Below are positions 51,956 to 64,000 of a DNA stretch of 64,000 bases, piece by piece; the stretch's first letter is position 1; each line of letters starts with the position of its first letter. Source of the DNA: Littorina saxatilis (Eukaryota; Mollusca; Gastropoda; Littorinimorpha; Littorinidae). A program made the translations under genes and the position numbers. The notes beneath the pieces are model-generated. The model was not told where the DNA came from. It searched no databases and saw only the letters and a program-made list of their open reading frames with translations. The stretch covers positions 59,723,589 to 59,787,588 of the forward strand of contig NC_090261.1 of NCBI RefSeq assembly GCF_037325665.1. Reading direction: 5' to 3'.

Positions 51956-54763
51956 TAGATATACTGTAGTCAAGGGTTGAACTGACTTAGATTGTATGTT
52001 TCTGTTACTGTCAAAGATATCACTGTTCATGCTTCTCTGTGTGAAGGCTTGTGGACCATGGCTTGTCGTGTTTACACAAATTGTTGTTTACTAAAATATT
52101 AAACAACCACTTATAGCTTGTATGCTAAAATAATGGGTGTTGTAGTAAGAACTATTTGAATGTTGTGATAATGACATTATACTGAAGGTTGTGAAAAATT
52201 GTTTGCTTTTGAAATTTAACAGAAACAAACTTTATTTATTCACATGTTTACAGCTTTTGAAAGGTCCAAATTTCCAAATAAAGTATAACAAACTACAAAG
52301 GCAGCTTTGACATCAAGTTATTTTAGTACTTAATTTGCATTTTTGCTTGATTATTTACATAATCCATCTGAAATAGTGCACATTTGACAATCAAACTAGC
52401 TGCATAATTTGTATCTGCAGTTTCTGACTTACAGCAAATCCAGTGTTGTCAGAATTGATTTATTTATAAAGATACAACCATTGTTCTTGAATTAAATTGA
52501 AACTTGTGAGAAATGTGTGGCAGGCATTATGCATTTGTTTTAAAGAAAATGTGATTACTGTACCTGAAAATAAAAAATAAAATTTTTGATGACCATGTGA
52601 AGTTTTCTTAGACTTTTTAACCATATTTTTTTTTATGTGACCTTGTTCTTGTCATCAAATAATATGGTTGTTACGCAATATATTTGCTTGAGAGATTCAC
52701 TATTATGAACACGTGGCAAATTCCAGTCTGACTATAATTTTACTGTGGAAATGCATTCCATCAGTTTTATTGTGAATGGGTTTTTGTTGTTGTTGCAATT
52801 TAGTTTTTACATGTCTGTGTGGATACATGTTACCTACATTAATATTCAGTTGTTTAATTGTATCAGACCAAAGATGTTACAATGTTTATTTTAAGCTCAT
52901 TAGTTAAACCAAAGATCTTATGATGTAGCAATTGATCACACCAAAGATCAAATGCGATATCCTCCTTTTTCTTTTTGTTGGTATTTCTTGTGTTTGCGAA
53001 GAGTTGTAAAGTTCAGGACATTATCTTGGTGCATTGGTCTTCAGGCGAGAATTTGTTTAACTTAATTGAAAGTATTCTGAGAAGACTATCATGTATCAGA
53101 TACATTAGCATTACTGTGATTTTTGTGTGCTGAGAGTTGTGAAGTCCATGACATTATTTATGTGCATTAGTCTTCATGAACTTTATTCAACTGGTTTGAG
53201 AGTATTCCAAGAAGACAATCATGTATCGGATGCATCTGCATTACTGTGGTTTTCTGAAGAAAACAGGCTTTTAGTATAGTTGGCTTGCATGTAAAGCATG
53301 AATCTACTTTTGACAGACTCTTGCATTTTTACGACAACAAATTAACAATAAAATTAAATCATTATCATGTTGATGGCTGATTTTCCGTTTTGGCAGAGTT
53401 TCATTTATGATTGGCATGAACAAAGACAAATAAATGCTTTGCTTTTAAAAACATCAACAGTTTGTTTAAATATTTTACTGTTTGTGTGGATCCTGAATGT
53501 GTGTGTGTGGGGGGAGTAGTGAAAATGGAGAAACAAAGGGGGAAGGGGGGGGGGGGGGTGGTCAACACACAAGAAAAACAAGATGCTGTGGAGTTATTTT
53601 TTGAGATAGAATATGTAGCTTAGTATCAAACAAACAAAAGTACACTGCACTCCCTTTTACGACATTGAAAATAACCTGAGAAGTTCATGCTTTTGAAGGG
53701 AGCGAATCTTTAAATGAATGTAAATTTCAACTAGTTAGAAACAGAAAATCCTTAAATGCTGCGGTCTAAGTGATGGGGAGGGGTTATGAGATCCACTGCA
53801 GTCGAAGTAATAAAACTATCACTGGTCGTATGTTTGTGCCCCTCGACCACTTTAAAGAAGTGGGGATAAAGGGAGATAGGCATGTTGGACATGAACACAC
53901 TCAACTTTGCACGCTACGGTGCGTACACCCCACAGGCATGATTTATGCACACAAATACGCATGCACATGCATGCACGCGCACACACACACACACACTTTT
54001 TGACAGAACAAAAAACTCGCGTTTCACCAATTTATTTTTCTCAAACCTTGCCTGTCTCATTGTAGGGGTGTGGTGGTTTTTTTGCAAACCTAACACAAAA
54101 ATATGTAGTTCTGTTGACATCCAATATTAATAAATGATACAGAGACAATTTTCTTTTTCTCAAGTGTGATCCTCCCGTACTATATACTATTTATTCGCAT
54201 CTTTTTTGTGGTGGTGTACAAGATGAAAATGTTCGTGCACATGTTTCAAGCGAAAAAAGCAATTAAAGCTTCAAAACTAAAGACACCGTATAAACGACAT
54301 TCTGCGATCACGCAGATTAATCATAGAATCAACAAAACCTTGATACAGTACTCCTTGCCTTGAGCTTAAAAAAGTGTTGGAAAACAACACACACATTAAT
54401 CAGCCGTGCAGTATCAATTGTTTACCCCAGGCTTCTGTCCTAAAAAGTAAGCACTTACCTATGTGTCTTAATCTGTCAAGCTCCACTAAGTTGTGCTCTA
54501 AAGAACAAAACAAAAATAAACAAAAAACCAAACACGGAAGGCCTCCAAAGTTGTCTTTTTGAAAGTGTACTTTATATTGAGCCAAATAATTAATCCTGTT
54601 TTCTTCTTCTACTAATCACAAGAGAGAAAATATTTGAATTAACAAAAAATGTTGGCGCTAAGAGCACATTTTGAAATAAAATAAATACATTTTTTTGTAA
54701 CAAAACGGCATTAAGTGACATTTCCAAAACATGTTTTTGCGTTTTCCTCGTGTCTTTTTTAGG
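51956..54763. other. Downstream of EPHX4
   Basis: The sequence is AT-rich with no gene. Possible poly(A) signals for EPHX4 are near 52570 and 53350. Two related stretches near 52990-53110 and 53130-53250 (AGAGTTGTAAAGTTCAGGAC / AGAGTTGTGAAGTCCATGAC) form a worn duplication of about 130 bp. There is a poly-G run at about 53545-53560 and a short CA repeat at 53978-53996. The last 500 bp should hold the 3' UTR of the minus-strand gene that ends at 54764. Confidence 0.45.
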
Positions 54764-55723
54764 CTACTTCTTGGTAATCATTGGCGGCAACGAGAAGACA
54801 GTGAAATCATCTTTCTTCTTGACATCATTGTTGTCATCGTCGCACAGTGTACCGTCATCACAATCATCGTCGTAGTAATCATCTTCATCACTTCCGTTAT
54901 CTGTTTCTTTCTTCAAAAACGTGGCTCTGTTGTCTTCAAGGCTAACGGAGTATTCTTCATCATCTTCGTCATCGTCGTCATAGCTGTCGTCATAGTCTTC
55001 ATCGTCATAACTGTCTTCGTCGTCATAGTACTCGTCGTATTCGTCCTCGGTATCATAGTCATCGTCGTATTCGTCATCATGCTCGTCATAGTATTCGTCT
55101 TCGTCGTATTCTTCGGAATAATATTCGTCTTCGTTGACGTTGTGCTTGCCCAGCAGCATTGAGAAAGGGAAGTTAGTGAGAATCTGCCAGATGTCCATGT
55201 CGTTGTCTCGAGTGTCATCCTCCCTCTCTGTCACTGAAAGGTTAAAGAAAGACAATTAATGTTTATATGTGAGAGATAGACAATGTCCACACACAGACAG
55301 AAAAGGTTAAATCAAAGATACTTGACCACTGCACTGAGAAACAAACAGGCGGCACTTATATTTTTACAGCCAAGCAGCCAAGCACGTCAAGATGTGAATG
55401 CGTGATATATTGTGTAAAAAATTCCATCTCACACGGCATAAAGCGCTTTGAACTTCGGATAAGGCGCTATATAAATAAAGAGAATAATAAATAAAAATAA
55501 AAAAAAAGACCAACAGACAATTGATTCAACCAACCAAATATTTTGATTAAATCAAACTAAAATCAGTAACTTTTATACGTAGGCCTGCAGTCCAACAAAA
55601 AGTTTTTTACTTAATAGAAACTTTTGTATATAGAAATAAGTTAGTAGACTTTTTAAGCAAAAACAAACGGAAAACACCGTGAAAATCGGCACCTGTGACT
55701 GATGAAAGTCAGCATGCGTGCGC

Positions 55724-55760
<37 letters not shown>

Positions 55761-58474
55761 CGTGTGTATGGTCACAAATACATGTAAGTCCCACACCGCT
55801 ACCACCACCACTACCAAGAACAAAAAACGACAACATCAAGAAGGAGAAGACAACAACAACAACAACACCCAAAAAAACTACAACAATAACAACAACAGCA
55901 GCAGCTACAGCAGCAACAATAACAAGTAGCACCACCATCAATAAACAGTCAACAAAAGAAGATAAGTAATACACAACACACATGCAAAGCAGTGATAACC
56001 GTTGGGTGGCCTTTTCCAAACAGCAGGGTATAAACACCATGCAAATTAAGCCATCAACTTAGTGATATACAGAAGCAGCGAGCGTACAAACAAGCGATTT
56101 CAAAAACCAGCGCCAAAACCAGCATTCCTTTGGAACTTGACGCGCTATTCCAATGTCTTCTACCACCGCCCGGAGACTCACCACCAATGGTTTCAATGAT
56201 GAGAGTGATCAAGCGGCTATTCTGCGGGCTCATATTTCCAGCTGGGATCCAGTCATCGTATTCATCGCTCTCCTCTTCGTCGTAGTCATAGTACTCCTCG
56301 TCCTCGTCATAATCATCGTCGTACTCATCGTCTTCCCAGTAGGGCTCCATCTCTTCCCATCCTGACCCGATGTACTGCTTCCACGCCGGTTCCGCTTTCA
56401 TGGCCTGGATAACCTGTAGAGCCAGCTCTAAAGGGACTTCTCCCGTCATATCTTCTTCTTCCCTGAAAGGATTCTCGTCGCTGTCCAGGTCGAACTCTAC
56501 TTCTATCGCAAAGGCATCGTCACTCAGGTCGTCCTGCCCAAAAGACGGAGACGGGACACCGGGACGTTCTTCTTTGCCAGGGATCGTTCCCTGAGCAGGT
56601 GATGGCTGGTTGACAGGCCTGTCAACGTCGATGTCACTCGACAAGACTTGCTGCCAAGGGATGGCTTGGTTGCTGGCACCTGGGGCACCATCATCAGACA
56701 CAGAAGCTTTCCGGGGGCTGGGCTGGAAGGGTTGTGGAGGTGGTGGTCGTTCGCGAAGGAACGGGGACAGACCGAGGTCTTCTTCGATGGAAGATGGCGG
56801 CTGCCCTGCACCGTGTAGACCGTCAACGTCCACGTCTTGGTGGATCTCTGGAGATTTGTTCCCCGCGTTTAAAAATGAAGGGTACATGGAGCCAAGGGGT
56901 GCGTTTTGCTGGCGAATTTCTGGCAATGCCGGACTTTTCTGTCCCAGGATAACCGCTGGCTGGCTTGGTGGTGCATTGTCCGCTGTCTGCAGTCCGTTCA
57001 CACGAATGTCGTCCATATGTTGGTTTACTGCGGTTTTGTTTTGAACGCCAGTCTCTTGTGCGGGTCCAGGAACAACTTGGGGTCGAGGTCGTATTTGTGA
57101 AGGTATAGCCGCTGTCCTGTACGAATCGTGAAGGCCATCATGCTGCTGACTAGATCGGAGTCCGGTGTTACCGACGTAGCCGTTGCTGCTGACCCGTTGA
57201 GCTCCGCCTGACCAGCCCTGACCAATGTTATTGTTATTGTTGACCTCAGAACCTCTCAATCCTCCTTGGCCGTTGGCATTTCCAACCCCAGGATTTGCCT
57301 GGTGATCGTGGTCGCTGTTGACGAAAGAGAGGTCATTGTTGTTGCCATAGTTATTACCCTTGTTGCTAGGTCGCGCATCATTGGCCTGTTCTCTGTCGTT
57401 GTTGTTGGCAGGAGAGTTGCTCCCGGAGACTGCGGAGGGAGGGAAGTGGGGGTAGATGCTAGCAGGACTGGCGGCACTCTCCAGGGTGTTCTCCAGCAAC
57501 AGCTCAGGGGAGTATCTGAGTGCTGAGCCTGGAAAGAGTTGCAAGGATTAGTGTTAGAGTGATACAGTCTGAAAATGATGGAAGAGGGGGGCAGCCTGAG
57601 TGTTGAGGGTTGATGGGGTGGAGAGAGACAAAGGGGGTGGGGGGGGGGGGGGGAGAAAGACAGACAGACAGAGCTCAGGGGAGTATTTCAGTGGTGAGCC
57701 TGGATAGAGTTGATAGGATCAGTGATAGAGTAATACAGTTGAGATTGATGGAGTAGGGGACAGCTTCAGTTTCACACACACACACACGCACACACACACA
57801 CACACACACACGCACACACACTCTCTCTCTCCCTCTCTCTCTCTTGTTTACCAGTATGCTCACCTGATGATTCGGACTGTCCATGGACATGTACCCGAGG
57901 ATCGCCCTGTGACAGTATGGATATTTTTTATAAGTTTTTTTGGCGAACAGTGTTTCATTTTCTTCAAAAATAACTCACCCACAACGGTGGGTACAACGTT
58001 CACTGTAAAAAGAGTTTTTTGACGCAAATAAGTGTTTTAAAATTTAATTCGCACAACCATTAAATTATGTCATTATGCTGAAAAATGTCTGGTGTGTGGA
58101 CTCACTAGCTAGATGCTTTAACCTTTGCTTTTGTAAGATAGAAGAGAGTACTGCCATGGAAAACAGCCTACGACTACGTATGACGTGTCTGAGAGCAACA
58201 CCGTACGGAGGGATTCTGCGGGCATCACAGCAAAAAGAAAGAGGGACATTTTTCTCGGACTCGCGAGGCAGATGCCAGACATTAACACTTGGTCTCAAGA
58301 CTGAAAAGGATTGATTATAAACGGGGTTTCTTCGAGTATTACCGTTCATTTTCAGACTAATTGTGGGCTGGTTAAAATTTCAGAGTATCAATTTCAAATC
58401 TTCAAGTGTCAGTAATGGTCACTTTTGCCCCTCCGTTCGCAAAACATTATTTTGTCACATTTGTACATAAAATC

Positions 58475-58546
<72 letters not shown>

Positions 58547-58973
58547 AAATCAAATCAAATTTTATTTTACGAGGGTTGTGGCATAAGCAATATAAACGAG
58601 CTTCTTTTCAACCAGCCCTCGCCCAGAGAGGGGCTATTCTAATCTTAAATATACACTTGAAACGTAAAACAATTACAAAAGATGACAGTAAAAAATTAAA
58701 AAATAAAAAGGCAGAAAAACTATTCACAGGACTATATACACGTATATATATACACGTCTTCTCCCCAGACGGAGAGAGAGAGAGAGAGAGAGTATGTGAG
58801 TGTTTGTGTGCGTGCGGATATGTATATGTTTGCTTCGTATTGTTTATAATTATTCAGTGTGCTCGGTCATCACCTACCTGTGGTCTGGCGAAAACGTAGT
58901 CGCATCCTAACCCCAGAACCAGCAGAATTACGTAGCAGGGCCCAGCCAGGCTCCTGGGCTTGGTGCTAAACAT
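54764..58973 (-). CDS. Secreted Asp/Glu/Tyr-rich acidic protein, four exons
   Basis: The exons on the minus strand are 58973-58878, 57906-57864, 57528-56182 and 55233-54764. All introns are GT-AG and the phases fit (0, 1, 1), giving about 651 residues. Residues 1-29 are a signal peptide (hydrophobic CYVILLVLGLGC, likely cut after YVFA). Exon 3 encodes an Asn/Gly/Ser/Pro-rich part, then DDAFAIEVEFDLDSDENPF, a short ordered-looking segment (PLELALQVIQAMKAEPAWKQ) and the first acidic tract (WEDDEYDDDYDEDEEYYDYD). Exon 4 has DIWQILTNFPFSMLLGKHNV and a second, longer Asp/Glu/Tyr tract. It may be a matrix or mineral-binding protein or a granin-like secretory protein; I recognise no orthologue. Confidence 0.78.
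55234..56181 (-). other. Intron 3 of the acidic protein gene, simple repeats
   Basis: It holds a (GT)n run (about 55722-55765) and an ACC/ACAACA-rich stretch (55797-55945). Open frames across them (for example poly Thr/Asn) are low-complexity artefacts. Confidence 0.6.
57907..58877 (-). other. Intron 1 of the acidic protein gene, simple repeats and a retroposon end
   Basis: (GA)n at about 58476-58543 runs straight into TCAAATCAAATCAAATTTTA, the 3' end of a minus-strand retroposon with a TTTGA tail that extends to about 58720. A second short GA run is at 58773-58791. Intron 2 (57529-57863) has a CA/CT run at about 57772-57842. Confidence 0.5.
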
Positions 58974-59447
58974 CGCTCGAGGTAGGTTTTTGTCAAGTGT
59001 CAAAAACGCCAAACCTTAACCACAACAAGGCATCAACCTTCTGCATGTAAGCTGGTCTTTTCTGCGTCTTCTCTTTCCCCAGCGTTCAGGAGTTAATGTG
59101 TGGCCTAGACATAAAACTGTGTTGATTTATTGACGATTTTTTGTATATGCACGTACACGTGATTGGTTCTGCTGGGTTATTCGTTTATCCACCCAATGCG
59201 ACAGATTGTGAAAATGGCGTGTTAGCGTGCTTATTAAGTTTACTAATTGATCGTGCTAATCAATAATCTACAGCTTGATTAAAACACCATCATACAGAGC
59301 ATAGGTCTGTCTCGCCTGAAAGAGGAAGATTGTTTACCCTCTACCTGTCTGATTTATTGATTATGAATCAAGGGCTTTGGTATTGATTGAATTCATCGAC
59401 ACACGTTAGTAATTAAATGCATATTTGGTTTATCATGCAGTATGTAA

Positions 59448-60063
59448 CAGTGGAACCCCCCTGTTAAGACTCCCGTGTTAAGACTCCCGTGTTAAGACTC
59501 CCGTGTTAAGACTCCCGTGTTCAGACTCCCGTGTTAAGACTCCCGTGTTAAGACTCCCGTGTTCAGACTCCTGTGTTAAGACTCCCGTTTTAAGACTTTT
59601 CCTCATTTAAGACCTTATTTTTTTCTCTCCAGATGTTCTGTTAATAATATTTGGAAATGTACCTTCATTTTCAGACTCCCTCCCCATTAAGATTTGATTT
59701 TCTCAGTTTTGTTTTTGAGGTCTCAGAAGAGGAGTTTGTTTGTTTGTTTGTTTGCTTAACGCCCAGCCGACCACGAAGGGCCATATCAGGGCGGTGCTGC
59801 TTTGACATATAACGTGCGCCACACACAAGACAGAAGTCGCAGCACAGGCTTCATGTCTCACCCAGTCACATTATTCTGACACCGGACCAACCAGTCCTAG
59901 CACTAACCCCATAATGCCAGACGCCAGGCGGAGCAGCCACTAGATTGCCAATTTTAAAGTCTTAGGTATGACCAGGCCGGGGTTCGAACCCACGACCTCC
60001 CGGTCACGGGGCGGACGCCTTACCACTAGGCCAATCGTGCCGGTCAGAAGAGGAGTCCCACTG
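59448..60063. repeat. Tigger-type MITE with a 14 bp tandem array, split by a SINE
   Basis: CAGTGGAACCCCCC after TA-like flank on the left and GAGTCCCACTG before TA on the right are inverted. Just inside the left end the unit GTTAAGACTCCCGT is repeated about nine times (59461-59595), apparently grown from the terminal repeat itself. A SINE sits at 59736-60044. Confidence 0.65.
59736..60044 (-). mobile_element. tRNA-derived SINE with perfect 12 bp target duplication
   Basis: CAGAAGAGGAGT flanks both sides (59724-59735, 60045-60056). On the minus strand it starts with a very tRNA-like head (TGGCCTAGTGGTAAGGCGTC as A-box region, GGGTTCGAACCCCGG as B box) and ends in a CAAACAAACAAAC tail. The perfect duplication and clean promoter boxes mark it as the youngest SINE in the window. 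Confidence 0.88.
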
Positions 60064-60439
60064 TATGTCTCTCGGTTTGTGAGTGTTTTGATTAAATGTG
60101 TGTTAACTCAGAGAAAAGGGCCTTGGGTTCAAGAGCATTTTGCATGCTCTTTTTACTGGATGAATGTTTTTTGTGAGTGATCTTACAGCCTTCCTGTTGT
60201 GTTATTTTTGTACCTTACATGCAATCCCACTGTAACACACATCTTATTTAATTGTGTTTCTCAGTAAGCTCCAACTTAGATGTTAATGTGTTGCCATTTT
60301 ATCGTGTTCTTAGACGTTTCCCGTAAAGCACAGAGAGTACAAAATAGTTGTGTGGTTCGCTCTATGTAAGCAATCTTCATTATGAACAGATACCAGGCAT
60401 GGGAATTGAACATTGTAAAAAAGGCTGAAAATTTATAAC

Positions 60440-60560
60440 TGAAGACGCGAAGCGTCAAGTCGACAGCGCGAAGCACCTAGCCTTACTAGGGCAAGCCCCC
60501 CCCGGAAAAAAAATTCTCCAAAGAACCCAGATGGTGCAATCTGGTGTCATCTGAGCTCCA
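60440..60560. repeat. GCGCGAAGCGC hairpin repeat related to 30700-31300
   Basis: It shares with 30840-30960 the order of ACGCGAAGCGTC/GGCGCGAAGCGCC-type hairpins, GCCCCCCCCGG, and GGTGCAATCTGGTG. The outer ends are not evident, so it is a fragment or inner part. Confidence 0.5.
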
Positions 60561-62164
60561 AGTTTGCCATTAAATTCTGTTTTTAGAATCAGAGTTTTTA
60601 GTACCAATTTTTTTCTTTTTTGAAGAAAAAAAATATACACATGTATTATATGGTTTAAATTTGTTAAAAAAAATTTATCTGTTGAGACAAACAGGAAAAT
60701 GTAACTTGTAACACAATCTGTGCAATCTGGTTTACTTTCAAACATAAAAGTTCAAGTAACTGAGGCAGTGCGTGAACGAAGTACGGAAAGTTTTCGCTGA
60801 CTTTTGCGCAAAGGCAAAAGTAACCGGTACTTTTTTTGTGTGCCTCCCCCCTTTATTTTTTCGGCGGACACTTTTGCTTTTTCGGCGGAACAAAAAAAAA
60901 ATTCGGCGGAAATCCGCCGTTCGGCCTGGATACAGAGGTACAGAAGGACAAAACACACAGGCAGACTTGAACAGACACAGAATACTAACACACACACCCA
61001 CACCCACTCACACACACAACAACAGCAACAACAAAGAATGTTAGAATATGCTTTCAGTCACTCATGTTATATCACTGTCAGCAAAATTTCAACCCTGAAA
61101 GAATAAAAACAAAAAGTAAAAAAAAACATCAGCAAAACATCCACATTGTCTTGCTCCATCACTTTTATCAACAAAAACAGACTCTTGACCAGTTTTATTC
61201 TTCAAATTTTTAATCAATTGCCCATGTTTGCAAACACACAAAAATTCCTGCCAGTCTTTTTTTGCCAGCATTTAAATAAATATTGTTGATCACAGCGTGA
61301 TACAATTATTTTTGAATATTTGTTATGTTTATTTTGTTTTGAATATTTCTATGTTTACTTCCACAATGCAAAACCATGCAGTTTGATGTAAGCAAACCTG
61401 AACACACTGTACATATATTTTAAAAACGGGGTTTAGCCTTCTATGAGAATACTGGTCTGTGAATGATTAATTTACAACAGCCACTTGTCAGTAAATAATT
61501 ATGCACATCAGTATGGACTATGGGTACATTTATAGTACGAAGGCCCTTAAAAGGAGTTGCTCCTTTATTATTCACAATATATCAGCTGGATTTAAAGGGA
61601 TCCCATGCCCATCCCCTTATTTGGTCTTTTGCATTAAAAAGTTTACTTTTTCAGACTCTGCTACAGAATTGGATAATATTGAACTGAGACCCTCAGGTAC
61701 GGTAATGTAATATTTTTGTTAAAGCACAAAAAAAGCAAACACATTTTGTGTGTGTTAAAGTCGCAGTTTCTAGGTGTTACAAACTTTTGCTCTCTCAAGC
61801 AAATCATTCTTTCAAGTTAAGGACTTTCTCGTGAAACTAACAGTAAACATTGTAGAACCAGAAACAAAAGAAATCTACGTACATTTTTCAGTTCCAAAGA
61901 TGAGTATGCCATTTCTGGCTGCTGCTGTTACACTCTCTGCACTCCTCCCCTTCCCCTTTTCTCACATTTAAAACCATTTTGACAGCGACTGCAGTCTCAC
62001 TTGTGAAACTTTACACAATACGTTAAGTACCAACGGTTGCCGTTTTCATAATTGTAAAATACACTCTGTCGCCCTTGCTCGTTAGTCTAAATCGTAAGCA
62101 AATATTTGCACACCATTGGTATCTTTGAAATCATATCAGACCATAGTTTAAGCATGTCAACTAA

Positions 62165-62197
<33 letters not shown>

Positions 62198-62640
62198 CCA
62201 CTCAGAACTTCAATCTACCAGTAGGTCCAGCAACTTACCAAAGCTATGGAAATGTTTCCTTTTTCTTTACACTGGTACAGCAGATTGCACATATGAAATA
62301 TTCAGTCAGTAGTTTCTTGGTTTCAGTATCAACAACAATAATAACATTTCACATGTATTGCACAATCATCGTCTCACATGTTGTACATGACTACTTCAAT
62401 ATTCAGCTGTGAACTGGTACAGTGGAAAATTGTAGCACCTTGGAGCCTCACCTGCCACCTGCCCCCCCCCCCCCCCCCCCCCCCCCCTCATCCCTTCTTC
62501 AAGACTTTACTTTTTCAGATTATCTATAACCTCTGTAAAATTACCTCCCTTTTAAGACTCCCTCCTTTTTACAACTTGAATTTCTGAGATCTGTTTTAGG
62601 TCTTAAACAGGCCGTTCCACTGTAGCTGTGGTATAAACTT
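60561..62640. other. Intergenic, no gene found
   Basis: AT-rich DNA with short frames only. There are CA repeats near 60988-61015 and 62169-62198, a long poly-C run at 62461-62487 and a worn MITE of the CAGTGG/TTAAGACTCCC type around 62415-62625. Confidence 0.45.
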
Positions 62641-62650
62641 GAACCTGGTA

Positions 62651-63343
62651 CAGTGGAACCCCCTTTTAAGACCCCTGGATTTAAGACTCCCTCCTTTTTA
62701 AGACATTGATTTTTAAGATTTTCTCTTCATAACCTGTGTAAAATTACCTCCATTTTAAGACTCCCCCCTTTTTAAAGGTGGTCGTCTACATTTTTGCTTT
62801 TTTTCAATAATCTTATGGTTAGATTTCGCTAAAAAGTTATGTCAGATGATGAATGAACCATGGGGAAAAAAGTTATAGGAAAAAAATATATGTAAAAAAA
62901 GATTTTATTTTTGGGTAGCGTGACTCACGCTTCCAATATTTTGTTTTCTGTTTGCTTTGCCTAAAAATACTGACCAATCAAATTCATGTCACTATGCTTA
63001 TAGCCACGCCCAAACAAGTGCAGCAACAGTTTGACACTGGAGCGCTGTCCACGCTTTTTTTTAAACGCACAAAATGCACGGGATTTGAGAGGAGTTTTGC
63101 GCTTGGCATTTTCCAAATAAGGATATCCTACTATGAGTACTACGCTGGAATACTACAATGAATTTTCAAACGGCTACACTGGCTTCGTCTTTCCTGATCG
63201 AAAGGGGGTGTATTGTTGATATTTGTAGATAATAGACTCTGCATTTTAATGGTCAAATGGCGATTTCGGTATAAAAATGTAGACAAGGACCTTTAAGACC
63301 TGATCTTCACATATTGTTGGTCTTAAAAAAGGCGGTTCCACTG
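62651..63343. repeat. Tigger-type MITE split by another MITE
   Basis: The outer ends CAGTGGAACCCCCTTTTAAG and GGCGGTTCCACTG are inverted, with TA outside. The inner insertion 62774-63294 has ends AAAGGTGGTCGTCTACATTT and AAATGTAGACAAGGACCTTT. The sequence TTTTTAA/TTTAAGACC on the two sides fits insertion into the TTAAGAC stretch of the host MITE, with TTA as possible target duplication. Confidence 0.6.
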
Positions 63344-63540
63344 TAGCTGTGGGCTGAACTTGAACCTGGCCATTGACTCTCGGTTGACAAGCTTTTCAGG
63401 GTACTGTTCAAGAGGTCTGTCACTTCTGTTTGGCCAGCACTGATGCACGCTGAAACTTGCTGATGTGGTTCATAATGAAGAGTCTGCAATTCAACAAAGC
63501 AAAGTTGACTAGCAATGATATTATTCATAATGTATTTATC

Positions 63541-63757
63541 ATTATAATGGACAAATGAGAGTAGCGAGGTGGATATGTATGTGAGGGTGCGGGTATGGAT
63601 GTGTGTGGTTTGGGTTATGCGTGTATTGAGGCGTCAATTTTTATGTCATTTTATGTGATGTTATTTGTGTATACGAACCAAAATAAAAAATTCTGTTTCT
63701 CTTAAAATTCAGATAATAAAGTTGTGTTGTATTGAATTGAATTGAATTGAATTGAGG
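63541..63757 (+). mobile_element. Retroposon 3' end with ATTGA tail
   Basis: The stretch ends with AGATAATAAAGTTGTGTTGT and about five ATTGA units. It is the inverted relative of 21865-22090 (shared GAGGGTGCGGGTATGG). AATAAAG before the tail suggests the 3' end of a LINE or SINE transcript. Only the last 200 bp are present. Confidence 0.55.
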
Positions 63758-64000
63758 TTCAGTCAGCATTGTTCCCAGACTCACGAAACAATAGGTCAGT
63801 TGGATCTGGATTGAAAATATGTATAGGTCCAGAATCTCCTGGCTACTTCTGGCATTCTTCAATTAGAAGTTCTCCTACAGTACATATCTGTTGGTCAACA
63901 GACCCAGGGGGTCAGACCAATGCAGATATCAAAAAGAATGTGTCAGTGACCAAAACATGAGAACAGCAATGTTCATTGCTAACTTTCTCTTTTTGTATAG
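63758..64000. other. Right edge of the window, no gene assigned
   Basis: A 63-residue plus-strand frame (63769-63960, starting MFPDSRNNRSVGSGLKICIG) is open to a stop, with no recognisable domain. It could be part of an exon of a gene that lies mostly to the right or chance. Confidence 0.2.

Noticed and set aside
54731-55162. Val/Ile-rich membrane protein on the plus strand
   Set aside because: It is the complement of the Asp/Glu/Tyr-rich exon 4 (GAT/GAC/GAG codons read backwards give ATC/GTC/CTC), so it is a shadow frame.

Overview
The window looks like nuclear DNA of a mollusc, most likely a gastropod. Genes are split by long introns with GT-AG borders, and tRNA-headed SINEs, DIRS and other tyrosine-recombinase retroelements, Tc1, Tigger and hAT-like DNA transposons, LINEs and simple repeats fill most of the rest. 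The phylum is inferred from this mix and from the proteins; no species marker was seen.

Four host genes can be supported. (1) 869-18863 (+): the last two coding exons of glyoxalase I (GLO1), separated by a 17.8 kb intron. (2) 21506-27451 (+): a two-exon model for a very large acidic protein with C2H2 zinc fingers at its end. (3) 39844-51066 (+): a complete six-exon epoxide hydrolase of the EPHX4 group, with all catalytic residues and matching exon phases. (4) 54764-58973 (-): a complete four-exon gene for a secreted protein of about 651 residues rich in Asp, Glu and Tyr. I see no operon or shared pathway; they are separate genes.

The GLO1 intron is a stack of nested insertions. A SINE landed in the splice donor of the first visible exon; its target duplication is still readable on both sides, 14.5 kb apart. 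Inside it sit a DIRS element (1078-13552) and a Tc1 element (13607-15237). The DIRS element carries a second DIRS element (3168-9424), which carries a hAT-like element (4244-5705), which carries a MITE (4616-5462). The rest of the intron holds a TIR element full of TCAAGGTCA sites and an array of palindromic repeats that runs up to the last GLO1 exon.

The middle (28.7-38.8 kb) is gene-poor. It holds a CTGCAG-rich inverted element, two small TIR elements and a 7 kb tyrosine-recombinase (YR) element (31825-38795). That element has the split-direct-repeat plan of Ngaro/PAT retroelements, but I can find no reverse transcriptase in it. EPHX4 intron 4 holds a three-level nest: a TIR element in a LINE in another LINE. 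The right end (59-64 kb) is intergenic, with Tigger-type MITEs, one of them split by a SINE with a 12 bp target duplication.

Exons were called by reading splice sites and matching known protein families from memory. Element borders rest on terminal repeats and target duplications read by eye, so they may be off by a few bases.
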